In this document: piece by piece, positions 33,641 to 44,513 of the stretch
Layout of the letters: each line of letters starts with the position of its first letter
Numbering within the stretch: position 1 is the first letter of the stretch
DNA from: Hyphodiscus hymeniophilus
Lineage: Eukaryota; Ascomycota; Leotiomycetes; Helotiales; Hyphodiscaceae
Direction: 5' to 3'
DNA: 64,000 nt
Assembly (NCBI GenBank): GCA_016508695.1
Contig: VNKQ01000013.1
Location: 124,001-188,000 of the forward strand
Notes under the pieces: generated by a model
What the model saw: the letters and a program-made list of their open reading frames with translations, nothing else
What the model was told of the DNA's origin: nothing
Database searches by the model: none
Position numbers and translations under genes: made by a program

Positions 33641-34322
33641 GGAACTGGTCTTGGGAGTTTATGGCATGGAAGAACAAGCATGGCGTCACTGAAACTAAGG
33701 GGGGACTGGTACGGCATGCATGGATGGCGTTTGACTTGGGATTTTCCCGCTTTCCGGTGTATTCATTGTGCGATGCATTACACAGGTAGCAATAACCTGT
33801 GATTCAAAAACTGCGCACATATAACTCGACCCATGTGATCATATGCCGCACGTGAGAGCATCAGCTTGCTCAAAAAGACCATCTCAAGGAAGCTGCTTTG
33901 AGTTTTTGATGCGCACCTTGTTTATCATGTTTGATTTATTCTGAACGGTTGAAATTGCAATCACCATTCCTTCAGTGATCATGTCCAACTATGTGAAAGA
34001 ACTATACCTTTATGTCTGCGAGCTGCTTATGTTATCATGTCCAGGCACACTTACTCGTAATAGCGCGCCGGCACGACATCTCGGCTGCCGTAGAGGCTTA
34101 AAGCTCCCGTTCCTTCTCTCCAGCTCTACGTCAACATCCACCGACACGAACAAAGCAAAGGAAACTTTTCAATCTCCATCATCTAAGTGTCAGACTCTCG
34201 AAGCGTCACCTCCAGCCCCTCAAATCGAGAAGCTCCTTTCGAACCACATTGACGCGATTACCGATACCAAAGCTCTTCGACGTGTCACGCAAGGGCAACT
34301 TCCAAACGCCAACGAGGTCGAT

Positions 34323-36191
34323 ATGCCCAGCAAGACTCCTCATACGAATGGTACTGATCCAGTGGAGAATGGTGTCAATGGTACGAAAGACGTCGAGATG
34401 AAAGATGATGCGCCAGCTCCGTTGAAAGGCGGAAAGGGCAAGAAGGTCAAAGAAGGTGAAGAGGAGATGACGGTCGTCGTGCCACCCTCAAAGGGTTCAA
34501 AGCTGTCCGCTCCTCCCCCGAAGGATAACGATGGTGATGTATCCATGGACGGTGCAGAGGAGAAGGATGGAGAGGATGCTGGTGTTCCAAAGGTTGATCC
34601 AGTCGTTAAGGCTGTAGCAGGTACACCAACATCACTCGTACATGATTTTGACCAATGTTGATGTGTGCTTCATTACAGATATTAAAAGCAACTTTCCATT
34701 GTTGGAAAAAGCTGTTGCGTTATTCGATGCCAGATTCTCCTTACGAGCCCTTCGATCAATCTCCTCTATCCGCAAGCGCCTCACACCCGACATCCTAGCA
34801 CAGGTCATCACAGAGACATATCCATCGACAAGTCCTGCTGCGAAGTCTCTACTCAATGCTGTTGATAGAGAAAATGCTACATTCAGCAAGCCAGCGTCAA
34901 ATGAGATGGAGCTTGATGGCGAGTCGAAGACGAAGGTCGGAAAGAAAGAAGCCAAAGAGATCATCCCAGAAATTGAGATATTCCTTGGCATTCTCACTCA
35001 AATCTACTATCTGGACAACAAAATCAACCAAAAAGGAGCTGTTTTCTCTGGATACCTTGTTGAACGGATACACTCTCTCAACCGCCGAACCCTCGACTCT
35101 CTATCTGCCCGTGTGTACTTCTATCTATCTTTGTTCTGCGAGCAAATGGCACCCCTGCCACCCTCTCCATCCTCTCCAGTTGTAAGCATCAGACCAACTT
35201 TACTCTCTGCTCTTCGGACAGCCGTTTTGCGCAAGGATATCGACACACAATCTACCGTAATCGTCCTTTTGTTGCGAAACTATCTCTCAACATCTCACAT
35301 CACCCAAGCCGATCTTCTCATATCACACACCAAGTTTCCTGAAAATGCGTCAAACAATCAAGTTGCACGTTATTTATACTACTTGGGTCGCATTCGTGCC
35401 ATTCAATTACGGTATACCGAGGCTCACGAACATCTTACTGCTGCTACCCGCAAGGCACCATCAAGTCCCAGTGCAGCGGGATTCTCGCAGACCGCTACCA
35501 AACTGTTGCTCGTAGTTGAACTCCTGATGGGAGATATTCCCGATCGTGCCACATTCCGTCTTGCCAGCCTTGAGCGCGCTCTCCAGCCTTATTTACTCCT
35601 CGTACAAGCTGTCCGCGTTGGTCTGTTGGATGAATTCGAAGAAGCTATCACGCAACACAGTGCTACTTTCCGCCGCGATGGAACATACACACTCATTCTC
35701 CGCCTTCGACAGAATGTCATCAAGACCGGCATTCGAATGATGTCATTGTCTTACTCGAGAATCTCGCTCCGGGACATCTGCATACGCTTAAAGTTACAGA
35801 GCGAAGAGTCCGCAGAGTACATTGTTGCCAAGGCTATTCGAGATGGTGTCATTGAGGCTTCTCTAGATCGTGAGAAGGGTTTTATGAAGAGCAAGGAGGT
35901 CGGTGATGTGTATGCTACGAGAGAGCCAGGAGAGGCGTTCCATGACCGTATCCGGGCTTGTCTCGCTCTCCACGATGAGAGTGTCAAGGTAATATTCCTG
36001 CGCAATTTCTGTTCTGGAATCTAAACGATGCTAACGAGTTGTTCTAGGCTATGCGCTTCCCAATGAACCAACACCGACTGGAGCTCAAGAATGCCCAGGA
36101 AGCACGAGAGCGTGAGCGTGAAATGGCAAAGGAGATTCAAGATGGTGATTTGGATGAAGATGATCTCGGAGGCGAGTTCGAGGGTATGTAA
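34323..36191 (+). CDS. RPN3: 26S proteasome regulatory subunit RPN3 (lid)
   Basis: PCI-domain lid subunit of the 19S particle (PSMD3 family). Exons 34323-34620, 34679-35988 and 36048-36191; introns of 58 and 59 bp (GTACAC...TTACAG; GTAATA...CTAACG...TCTAG) keep frame and give 583 residues. The chosen start, MPSKTPHTNGTDPVENGVNG, begins a disordered acidic/basic leader; an open stretch upstream to 33975 starts with another ATG but looks non-coding. Core blocks: LRSISSIRKRLTPDIL, EIEIFLGILTQIYYLD, VARYLYYLGRIRAIQLRYTE and the PCI region YSRISLRDICIRLKL with YIVAKAIRDGVIEASLDR. The last exon gives AMRFPMNQHRLELKNAQEAR and an acidic end. CACGTG occurs at 33849, about 470 bp upstream. Confidence 0.95.
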
Positions 36192-37185
36192 GATGACTGC
36201 TCTCAAAATGTACACAAGGAACAAATGCATCGGGGATGGGGAGATGGGAAAGGATTTGGTGGCACTTCACACAACTGTTTTGCTACTATACCTCTACTAC
36301 AAACACTACACGGCGATTCTCTTGGGGTGGACTGCGCAAGGCAGGTTGCATGTTCTGGAACCCTAGGAGAAGGCCGTATGCTACATTAGTTTTGCGACGG
36401 ATAGATCACTGCCTTGATTCGGTCGTCGCACATGCAATTTGTGCATGGCGCATAGTAATTGATAGATGTTTCTTTGATGAAGTCTCAATAAATGCCGAAG
36501 TGATTTTGATATATAACTTGTGTCGGCATTAACACGTGTTGATTAGGATAATTAACTTGCTCCTCAGCCTTGTCGATAAACCACTGCGTAGTGATTTTGC
36601 CTTTAAGCAGGCAAATTATAGTCTGCCTTTGAGACAATGCTTGATTCATTTCCTTCAATAGTCAGAAAATATGGGCAATCAAAGAGCACAGCTCTTTCGC
36701 AAAAGCAAATAGTCGTCAAATATGCCCCACCATGCCTCTACCGCGATTTCGCGACTCAGCCATCTTCAGAACATTCCGATCCAACATCCCTCCTCCCACC
36801 TCTAGAAATCGGACCTTCAGCCCGGCTTCGAGCTCGAACTCTTCGAAACTGTCGTTCTCCTAGTATCACTGTCGAGTAGCAGCAGAAACCCAACCATAAG
36901 TCCAAAGGGAGGCCAAAAGCAAAAGCAGATACCCCTCATTTCTCCACAAGCCCACCGCCCCAAGACTCTCTTTTCGAATACCCTCCTACCACTGATACCA
37001 GGCTTGGAACTCTGCCTCGCCACGAAGGTCCAGCATTTAAAAGATCTAAAACAAAATTGACACTACACCGAAAGCGAGCCCAAATCCCTAAGCGTGAATC
37101 GGAACAAGCCCAGCTTCCGACAGGCACGATCTGTATATCTGCAGTCCTTTCCGTTGACGATTGGAGGAAGAATCAAGAATTGGCA

Positions 37186-38463
37186 ATGCCAGCTGATTTG
37201 CGCCGTCCTAGCACATCTCATAGACGAACCTTGAGCGAGAAGGAGAATACCCGTCCAAATGGCCCCCTAACGAACTTTCTCCCGAACGGGACTCCAAACC
37301 ACAAGAAGGCCAACGCCGCAGCAGCACATGCACACAATCAAGCCCTCACCAGTGTCGATTTACCAGGAAGCACTCACAGCCATCCCTCACAAGCGCCGGC
37401 GCCGGCGCCTGCAGCAGTCCCAAGTCGGACAGAAGAAAAGGATCGCGAGAAGGCTCTGGAGCGGAATATCGGCCATGTGGTGTTTGGGGATCGGATGTTC
37501 AGAGCCTGGTATCCGAGCTGGTACCCGAAAGAGATTATCGGGGAGAAGGCCCTGAGTGATGCGAAGGCGGTGGGGATTGTGGTGCAGACGCTGTATGTGT
37601 GCAATAAATGCTTTGGGTATGGGAAGGAAGTACACGAGTGGGCTAAGCATTGTCAGCGATGCGAGAGAGAGGTTCCAGGTACGAGGGTCTATTTGCATGG
37701 TACTGGTGAGGATAAGGGAGAGGATGAGTGCGTTTGGAGTGTTTGGGAGGTCGACGGGGCTGTTGATACTGTGAGTGCCGAGAGAATGCATTGGAATGAA
37801 TACATGCTAATGTGGATACAGATCTTCTGCCAAAGCCTAAGCCTCTTCGCAAAGCTGTTCCTAGATAACAAATCTGTCTTCTTCGATGTCTCAGGCTTCA
37901 ACTACTTCCTCCTAGTCCACAACCCCACATCACAAATCGTCGGTTTTTTCTCCAAGGAGAAGATGTCCTGGGACAACAACAATCTAGCTTGCATTCTCAT
38001 ATTCCCACCTTGGCAACGTAAGAATCTCGGCTTAATCCTTATGGGCGTTTCATACGAAATCTCTCGCCGCGAAGGTATTTTGGGAGGGCCAGAGAAACCG
38101 ATTTCGGATTTGGGAAAGAAGGGATATAAGCGGTTCTGGGGTCGGGAGATCGCGAGGTGGTTACTAGAGGCCAGGGAGACGGACAGGAAGAAGGGGAAGG
38201 GCATGGTCGCGTTGGGTGACGTAAGTAGGGGAACGTGGATCCATGGGGAGGATTGCTTGGGGGTTTTGAGGGAGATGGACGTTGTGGAGAGAGGTGGGAA
38301 GGGAAGGGGAGACGTCGAGAGAGTGGTTCTTGATAAAGTCAAAGTCCGGGCATGGGTTGAGAAGATGGGCTTGAGCTTGGAAAGAGTGGTCGATAAGGAG
38401 GGCTTCATTGAGGGATATGGATACAAAGAGGTTTTGGAAGAGGAAGAGGAAGCTGGTGACTGA
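37186..38463 (+). CDS. MYST-family histone acetyltransferase (Sas2-like)
   Basis: Lysine acetyltransferase acting on histone tails. Exons 37186-37770 and 37822-38463 encode 408 residues. The 51-bp intron (GTGAGT...GCTAAT...ATACAG) has no in-frame stop. The MYST C2HC zinc finger reads LYVCNKCFGYGKEVHEWAKH then CQRC; the catalytic core includes LACILIFPPWQRKNLG, SYEISRREGILGGPEKPISD and LG. The active-site Cys (ACI) is present. The usual Q-x-x-G-x-G acetyl-CoA loop is altered to QRKNLG. The C-terminus ends in an acidic run. The subgroup (Sas2 rather than Esa1 or Sas3) is judged from the absence of a chromodomain and the divergent core. The true N-terminus is uncertain: the frame is open upstream to a TAG at 36877, and an ATG-led frame (36637) lies beyond that stop. 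Confidence 0.85.
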   Translation: MPADLRRPSTSHRRTLSEKENTRPNGPLTNFLPNGTPNHKKANAAAAHAHNQALTSVDLPGSTHSHPSQAPAPAPAAVPSRTEEKDREKALERNIGHVVFGDRMFRAWYPSWYPKEIIGEKALSDAKAVGIVVQTLYVCNKCFGYGKEVHEWAKHCQRCEREVPGTRVYLHGTGEDKGEDECVWSVWEVDGAVDTVSAERMHWNEYMLMWIQIFCQSLSLFAKLFLDNKSVFFDVSGFNYFLLVHNPTSQIVGFFSKEKMSWDNNNLACILIFPPWQRKNLGLILMGVSYEISRREGILGGPEKPISDLGKKGYKRFWGREIARWLLEARETDRKKGKGMVALGDVSRGTWIHGEDCLGVLREMDVVERGGKGRGDVERVVLDKVKVRAWVEKMGLSLERVVDKEGFIEGYGYKEVLEEEEEAGD

Positions 38464-38854
38464 GTGGATGGAGAGCAGACGATGAAGGACCATTAACCAA
38501 GAAACTACGACGAATAGTACGCATACTCGGACAGCTATGAGAGGGTGTTCCTTCCTTGAGGGATTACCTGGAGCACGATGTCCAAGTTACGGGATTGCAC
38601 AGTCAGTCGCTGAGCCATGAGCTCAGCAGAGCCAACAGAGACAAATGCTCGTCCTATGAAGCTGATGGGTAATATGCAGATATAATATATTACATTGTAG
38701 CCAATATCACCCCATCAAACGATCCCCTTATCCTGTGACGTAACAGACAATCCACACCCTTGGTCGCTCATACCTCATTTTACCGCATGTTCCTCTACAC
38801 TAGTAACATCGTCAAAACACTGTAAACAGTACGTTGTTTACCCTTGGTGCAAAA

Positions 38855-39286
38855 ATGCTACAAAGAACGATAATTCCGACCGCACGACTGGCTAAGGGCG
38901 TCCCAAATCGAACAGTCGTGGCACGTGGTTTCGCCACGTCGACAGGGCAAAGCAACGAGAAGGTACATTGAGCGATCACGCCTGCCGAACCTTTAATGGT
39001 TTCAAAGAACCGTTCTAACTACGCACAGTCGAAACCATCCTCATCCTCAACGTCAACACAACCCTCAGAGAAAGCTGCGAATTCGGCCGAGGACTCATTG
39101 CTCTCTGAGTCTTCCGCCGAAGCCGTGGGAGCCAAGACGGAGAAGAAGAAAACGATAGCAGAACTCGATGAAGAGCTGCGCCTGAAGCTGGATGGCAGGG
39201 AAGGAGCAGCGGGCGTTGCGTATGAAGGGGGTAAAGCTGAGGGGTTGAAGAGAAGTGTGAAGGCGAATATGTTTAGGGTTATTTGA
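38855..39286 (+). CDS. Small fungal protein with probable mitochondrial presequence
   Basis: Exons 38855-38962 and 39029-39286 (66-bp intron, GTACAT...CGCACAG) encode 121 residues. The N-terminus, MLQRTIIPTARLAKGVPNRT followed by VVARGFATS, is rich in Arg and Ser/Thr with no acids, typical of a mitochondrial targeting sequence. The middle is serine-rich. The C-terminal 45 residues (TIAELDEELRLKLDGREGAA, then EGGKAEGLKRSVKANMFRVI) look conserved, and I recall a similar ending in uncharacterised ascomycete proteins. It is not the IF1 ATPase inhibitor, whose signature is absent. Function unknown. Confidence 0.75.
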
Positions 39287-39772
39287 TGTTTTCTTGCAAT
39301 TCTCACGGCCGATTCTTCAGATGTTCGGAAGAGAAATTGAGCTTCTGATATAAGATCATCATTCAGTTATCAGGGAAGGGGGAAAATATGGACTGTTGAG
39401 ATGAAGTGGTATGAGATCTCGTGATAAACATGTGATATGGCGTTGGAACTTCATGTCGTCATTGGTTGTCCCGCGTTGGAGGTCACTTCGCGTTATATTT
39501 GGTTCTCCATGTCTACTTCTACTTCTACTTCCAGCCAAACTTCAGTTCATACATATCACATGAAGTCTACGCCATCAAATCAAACAAACAATCAATTACT
39601 CTATCGACTTAATCATTCACACAACCTTAATCGTTTCAGCTACTTAACAAAAGGTGAGCCAGCCATTGGAAGAAAGCATATGATTCTCTCATCGAAATCC
39701 AACACATTTTTCGTATCTTCTATTCTCACATTTCAACATCTAAAAATCTAAGCTTTCTAGAAATCAATCAGA

Positions 39773-41371
39773 ATGGCGCGAACTCGAGCTTCCAAGGGTT
39801 CTGATGAGACCTCATCTTCCCCTCCCACTGGTACCAAGCGCTCAGCTCCCGCTTCAGCCAACTCTTCACCAGCTGCTAAGCGTGGCAAGACGGGCCCCAA
39901 GAAGACAACCAAGGATGCCACGAAGATGGAACAGAAGACCATTGAGGAGAGTATGATTGGCATTGATGATGAAGAGGTTGCTGAGGAGGAGACTAATGGC
40001 CATGAGAAAAATGAAGATACTGATATCATGGATGGCGTCGAAGATGACAAAGGTGTTGAGAAGCAGATCAATGGCGAGGATAAAGTTGGTGAGGATGAGA
40101 GTATGAGTCCCCTTCCCCACCTGGTACTCCAAGCATCCAAAGACTGGTTTGAGTGTTGTATTGACCCAGGCTTTGAGGCCTTTCGAGGGTTGACACGATT
40201 CATCATGTATTTGCTGACCTTGTGATCCCACAGAGAACGGCCAGAATGGAAGTGCTGGTAATGAGAAGAATGGTTTGAAGCAGGACGAGAAGAATGCCTT
40301 TGATGAGGTCAAATCTGATGAGACTGAAGGCAAGTTCTTCGGCCTATTAAGACGAGCGGGCAATAATCACTGACTATGACTTGCACTTGCAGTCAAGAAA
40401 TCTGCAAAAGAAGACCAAGATATCAGGACTGCTGAAATCTCCAAGAATAACGAGTCTATCGTTGATGATGACCAGCGTGAAGCCACCATGCCCTCATCTA
40501 TTCTGGAGAAAGGCATTATCTACTTCTTCTTCCGAGGCCGAGTCGGAGTTGAAGATCCCCAAGGCATTGAAGATGTCGCCCGCTCGTACATCATCCTACG
40601 TCCACTTCCAATCGGCGCCAAGCTCGGCGAAGGTTCCCTCGAGGATTTGGGTACTTCTAGATTGCTTGCGCTCCCCAAGAAAATGATGCCAAAGAGCACA
40701 AAGGATCGCTTCTTGTCGTTTGTTGAGAAGCCCAAGGCGAGTATCAAGCAGTTGAGAGAGCAGTTTGAGAGCAACGAGTACTCTACGAAAACTGCTGGGT
40801 AGGTTTCTCGAAGCCCAGAGGAATTGACTCTGCGCTAATATCTGTTTACAGCACAAGCCATGTTCCTTCCGCCACTCCATTTGCCGAGGGTGTGTATTGC
40901 ATCAATTCCACTGGTCGAGAGACGCATCTTGCATACGAGATTACCGCTCCCAAAATCGGTGAGCTTCAGAAGGATCTCGGTGTCAATGAGACGGGAAGTT
41001 ACGTTTTATCGGTCAAGAATCCGAAAGCCCCTGGCCCTGCAAATGCAAGTATTGATAACCCTGCTCAATATCCCGAAAAGATTCAAGCAAAATTCAGAGA
41101 GCTCAGATGGAGCCCGCTCGAGCCAGAGATGTTGGATTATGAGCATACTCAAGTCCTGATCATTGGCGAGGGCATGGGCGTTCTGGGCAAAGCTGTCGAA
41201 GGATTGAGCAAAGATCAGAAAGACGATGCAAAGGTGAACCCAGAGGAGGAACTTGATCAGTTGGAGGAAGAAGACCATGACCGTGTCGCTCATCTCAAGG
41301 AGAGTGATCCTGTCTTTGCGGACCTGGGATTGAGTGCAAAAGAATATGAGAAGATGAGTTCTACTTGGTAA
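39773..41371 (+). CDS. Conserved fungal nuclear protein (often labelled BTB domain transcription factor)
   Basis: Four exons, 39773-40100, 40234-40329, 40393-40798 and 40852-41371, give 449 residues; phases 1, 1, 2 are consistent. Intron 2 (63 bp) has a GC-AG donor (GAAG/GCAAGT). The N-terminus is a basic, Ser/Lys-rich leader (SSPAAKRGKTGPKKTTKD) followed by a long acidic part. The conserved core starts at SSILEKGIIYFFFRGRVGVE, continues with DVARSYIILRPLPIGAKLGE and FAEGVYCINSTGRETHLAYE, then SYVLSVKNPKAPGPANAS. From memory, fungal homologues carry the name BTB domain transcription factor, though I see no clear BTB fold here. The C-terminus is acidic (PEEELDQLEEEDHDR). A chromatin or transcription role is possible but unproven. 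Confidence 0.85.
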
Positions 41372-41699
41372 ATTCAGCCAAGCGACAGGTTCCATAAGAC
41401 ATTTGCTGCATTTGGTTTCTGGACTGGAAAATATGGGCGTTCTACAAAAATAAAATAGGATGATTTTCGGTGAAAAGCAGCTTTGAATAGTTGAGCAATT
41501 GAGCTTATTCATTCACATGCAAGCAACCTGATTTAGTTCTGATCGCACAGCTTGACGATGAACGATGATACAGTCACAACAACGGTGGCTGCGATGAAGT
41601 TGTTGACCAGCCTACCAAATATTCAAATAAAACGAGTACATAAATGATTCGCCAGAGCGCCAACTCTCTTTTTGCCTACTGTCACTACTCTGTGAAGAT

Positions 41700-41999
41700 G
41701 ACGCTCCATAATGAATCCCAGAGCACTAATAGAATATTGCATTGAATAGAATATAAATGCTTGAATAGACTCTATACTATTAATACTTAGAGCTAATAAA
41801 GCCAAGTACACAATTAAAATACCAGCAAAGGCATCAGGATAATCACCAATTCTTCTTGGCATTCCCTGTAATCTCAGGAAATGTAGTGGGAAAAAAGTAA
41901 CATTAATCCCTACGAATAATATTCAGAAATGCACTTTACCTAACATTCTATCATAATCTAACCCTAATATTTTAGGAATTCAGAAGTATGCAAAATACG
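41700..41999 (-). pseudogene. Nuclear mitochondrial insertion (NUMT) of cox1
   Basis: Complement-strand translation matches cytochrome c oxidase subunit 1: YFAYF-W-IPKILGLDYDRMLG, KVHF-W-ILFVGINVTFFPLHFL and then QGMPRRIGDYPDAFAG. Two positions that must be Trp are TGA, read as Trp only in fungal mitochondrial code, so the piece came from the organelle and cannot be a nuclear gene. The match is clear between about 41820 and 41997. After DAFAG the AT-rich sequence no longer resembles the exon and may be a mitochondrial intron or decayed sequence, to about 41700. It lies between the gene ending at 41371 and noxB. Confidence 0.88.
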
Positions 42000-42725
42000 T
42001 CCCTAGAACAAGACAGTAATGACATAAGCCCAACGCCTGTATTCAGATGAGTCGCCGTCCTTATACTCAAGAATTCCACCCCGTCACATCGCAGCACTCA
42101 TTTTGCACGAGCACGACCGGACCTCACGCCTGCATCAGCGATGAGGAAGCAGGTTATCCTTTCGTTGCATTGATCTGCTTCCCAAACCCCATCAGTTGCT
42201 TGACGACGTGGTCAGCCAAGGACATCATCGCCAGCCTGATCCCTCTCCACCACCCAAGGATTCGTAGCTCTGAATCGAAGACGACGGGGCTTAGGACAGT
42301 GAGTGCTCAGGAAAGTAATGAGAAGTAATTTATATCAAAGCCGGCTCACCTTGGATCGAGCAATGCGAAACTTCAGGTTCGAGGATCTCTAGGCTTTTTG
42401 TTGCATGTCTGTAATACGCCACAGGAAAGCTCATCCCTCCATGGCGTTTTGGTTGACAAGCGCGTGCCACACTTCTGATCGTCTGCCCCTTAGTCGAGGA
42501 GTTCTCTAGACCACTAGCATCAAAGTAGATGACGAGGAGGAAAGAAGTCTAATATACCGTATACGCTGACCATAATCACTATCATACTATCATATTGTGA
42601 GCTAACTACATGAACGTAAGTAGCACGCTCTACTACTAAATCCGCGCCCTGCGCTATTGATAATCCATCTACAAAGCTCCGAGGTATGTACCACGCCCGA
42701 CGAAAGAAATGCCAGAGGAAATTGT
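42000..42725. other. Intergenic region downstream of noxB, nothing recognised
   Basis: Between the cox1 insertion and the noxB stop codon. Short open frames only; no family, RNA gene or repeat seen. Confidence 0.5.
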
Positions 42726-44513
42726 CTAAAAGTTTTCCTTGCCCCACACGAATTGGAAACCTGTGTAGTGTTAATTAAATTCCGTTGACGAGAGAGGGAG
42801 GTGGACGAAAAGCGGAAGAGGAGACCTACCCGGCTCACTGTACATATTACACTTGATATGCAACTGACTACCTAGCACCTTGGGCCCACAGAAGAAAACA
42901 CCCGCCTCCCCAGGACTATGAATCTTGCGAACGCTCTTGAAAACCATATCCCAGTTTGGTCTTCCGAAGTTCGTCGGCGCCCTGAGGCCCGTAATGGAAT
43001 CTTTCTCGGAGTTCGCATCGTTAATCATGATATTTGTCGCATCATCAGCCTTGATCCTGGCCGTCAAATATGTGTGGATCTCAATATGGTTATCCATATC
43101 TTGGGCTTCGATGGCGAGTAGCAAGGAGCGAAACCATTCGAAAGATCCAATATCTCTACAGACCCAGAAGAAATAGACTTTGCGGAGACGAGTCTTCCTC
43201 TGAGGATAGTTCATACGGTACCAGATTGATTTGAGAATAGACGCGAATGGAGTGACTCCGATACCTCCTCCGACAAGGATGGCGCTCTCAAACTTGAAGA
43301 CGTCTTCGGAAGCAGACCCGAAAGGGCCGTCAACGTAGACTCGAGGAAGGACTCGGCGAATTGCGGGGTCGACACCATCAGAACCAGCATCGTTCTTGTT
43401 CACCGATACGACTTGTGAGCCATCCTTGCCACCTGCCTTTGGCCTATCGATCTCACAGCCAAGAATCTTTCCGACACCCTTTGTGAAGTCGCCCACCATA
43501 CGCATGTGAATGGAAATGTAATCCTCCTCTGGAGCTGATGTGAGCGTGAATGGATGGTATTGGTAGACCGAGTATTCCGGACAGCATAAGAAGATGTATT
43601 GACCAGCTCTCGTCTTTGTGTTCGCTTTTTTGATCTGGATTTCGCATACCATGCTAGGATGTTGCACAACCTTCGAGATGTACGTCTTGTGCTTGCCACG
43701 GATCTCCCGAGCAACGCGTTCCATCAGGTAGATGTATCCTCCATACATCCAGTATTGCCAGAAGACTCCAATGGCTGTTGATCCAAGGCTTACACAGTAC
43801 GGTGCGAAATCGGGTTGAATCATGCAGAAGGCTCCGTGAATGGACCAGAAGACGAAGAACACGACGAACATATGATGTGTGTACCAGAATCGTTCAAAGT
43901 TAGCTCGGCGTGCCTTCTCTACCGATGTTGCCACCATGGCCATGAGTGCAATCAACATGATATACCCCGACCATCCAGGGCCACTGACAAAGTTGGCGAG
44001 GAGAAACCCGCCGATTCCCAAATTGTTCTTTGCGGAGATCTGGGCGAAGTTGTTCCAATGAGCGATTGTGTGTACCCAAGAGAAGAAAACAATTGACCAT
44101 GCGGTAGTCTTGTGAAAGGTAATGTTCTTGTCGAACTGAATGATGCCATTTAATGGCGTTTGTCGAGCCAAGGAAATGAGCGTCCTGCAAACTGGGAATA
44201 GGATCATTGCGACATCGAAATGTAAAGTCAATGCTGCCGCTCTGGCAATTGGATATGTCAGACCGAAAGTACTTCTCGCAATGTTCAGATTGTCCTTGAT
44301 CTGATAATTCATGAAACCGAACGCGAAAACCATCAAATGAATAACAGCGAAGACGAAGACGAAACTGCCAGTCTGTTAGCCTTGCTATCCTTGAGCGAGC
44401 TTGTGGAAAACCCACAATCGACGATATCCTTCATTCACCATCCAACGATCGAACTTTTCCCGCGCATTGAGTTCCTTGGGCCGTTCTCCACTCATCTCTC
44501 CAGACATCAACAT
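42726..44513 (-). CDS. noxB: NADPH oxidase NoxB
   Basis: Superoxide-generating flavocytochrome that passes electrons from NADPH through FAD and two haems across the membrane; in fungi NoxB controls sexual development, ascospore germination or penetration. Exons on the complement: 44513-44416, 44364-42830 and 42760-42726, with introns of 51 and 69 bp, total 555 residues. The short first exon ends after EGYRR and the last encodes only FQFVWGKENF. Haem-binding His residues sit in ITFHKTTAWSIVFFSWVHTI with AHW, and in WYTHHMFVVFF. FAD site HPFTLTS, NADPH sites GGGIGVTPFASIL and VFFCGP. Assigned to NoxB rather than NoxA from YPIARAAALTLHFDVAMILF and QIKDNLNIARSTFG. No EF-hands, so not NoxC. An upstream region of about 3 kb suggests complex regulation. 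Confidence 0.93.

Noticed and set aside
34340..34546. Minus-strand frame inside RPN3 exon 1
   Set aside because: Shadow of the low-complexity acidic/basic leader of RPN3.
38855..39286. Mitochondrial ATPase inhibitor IF1
   Set aside because: Size and presequence fit, but the IF1 inhibitory motif and coiled coil are missing; left as an unknown protein.
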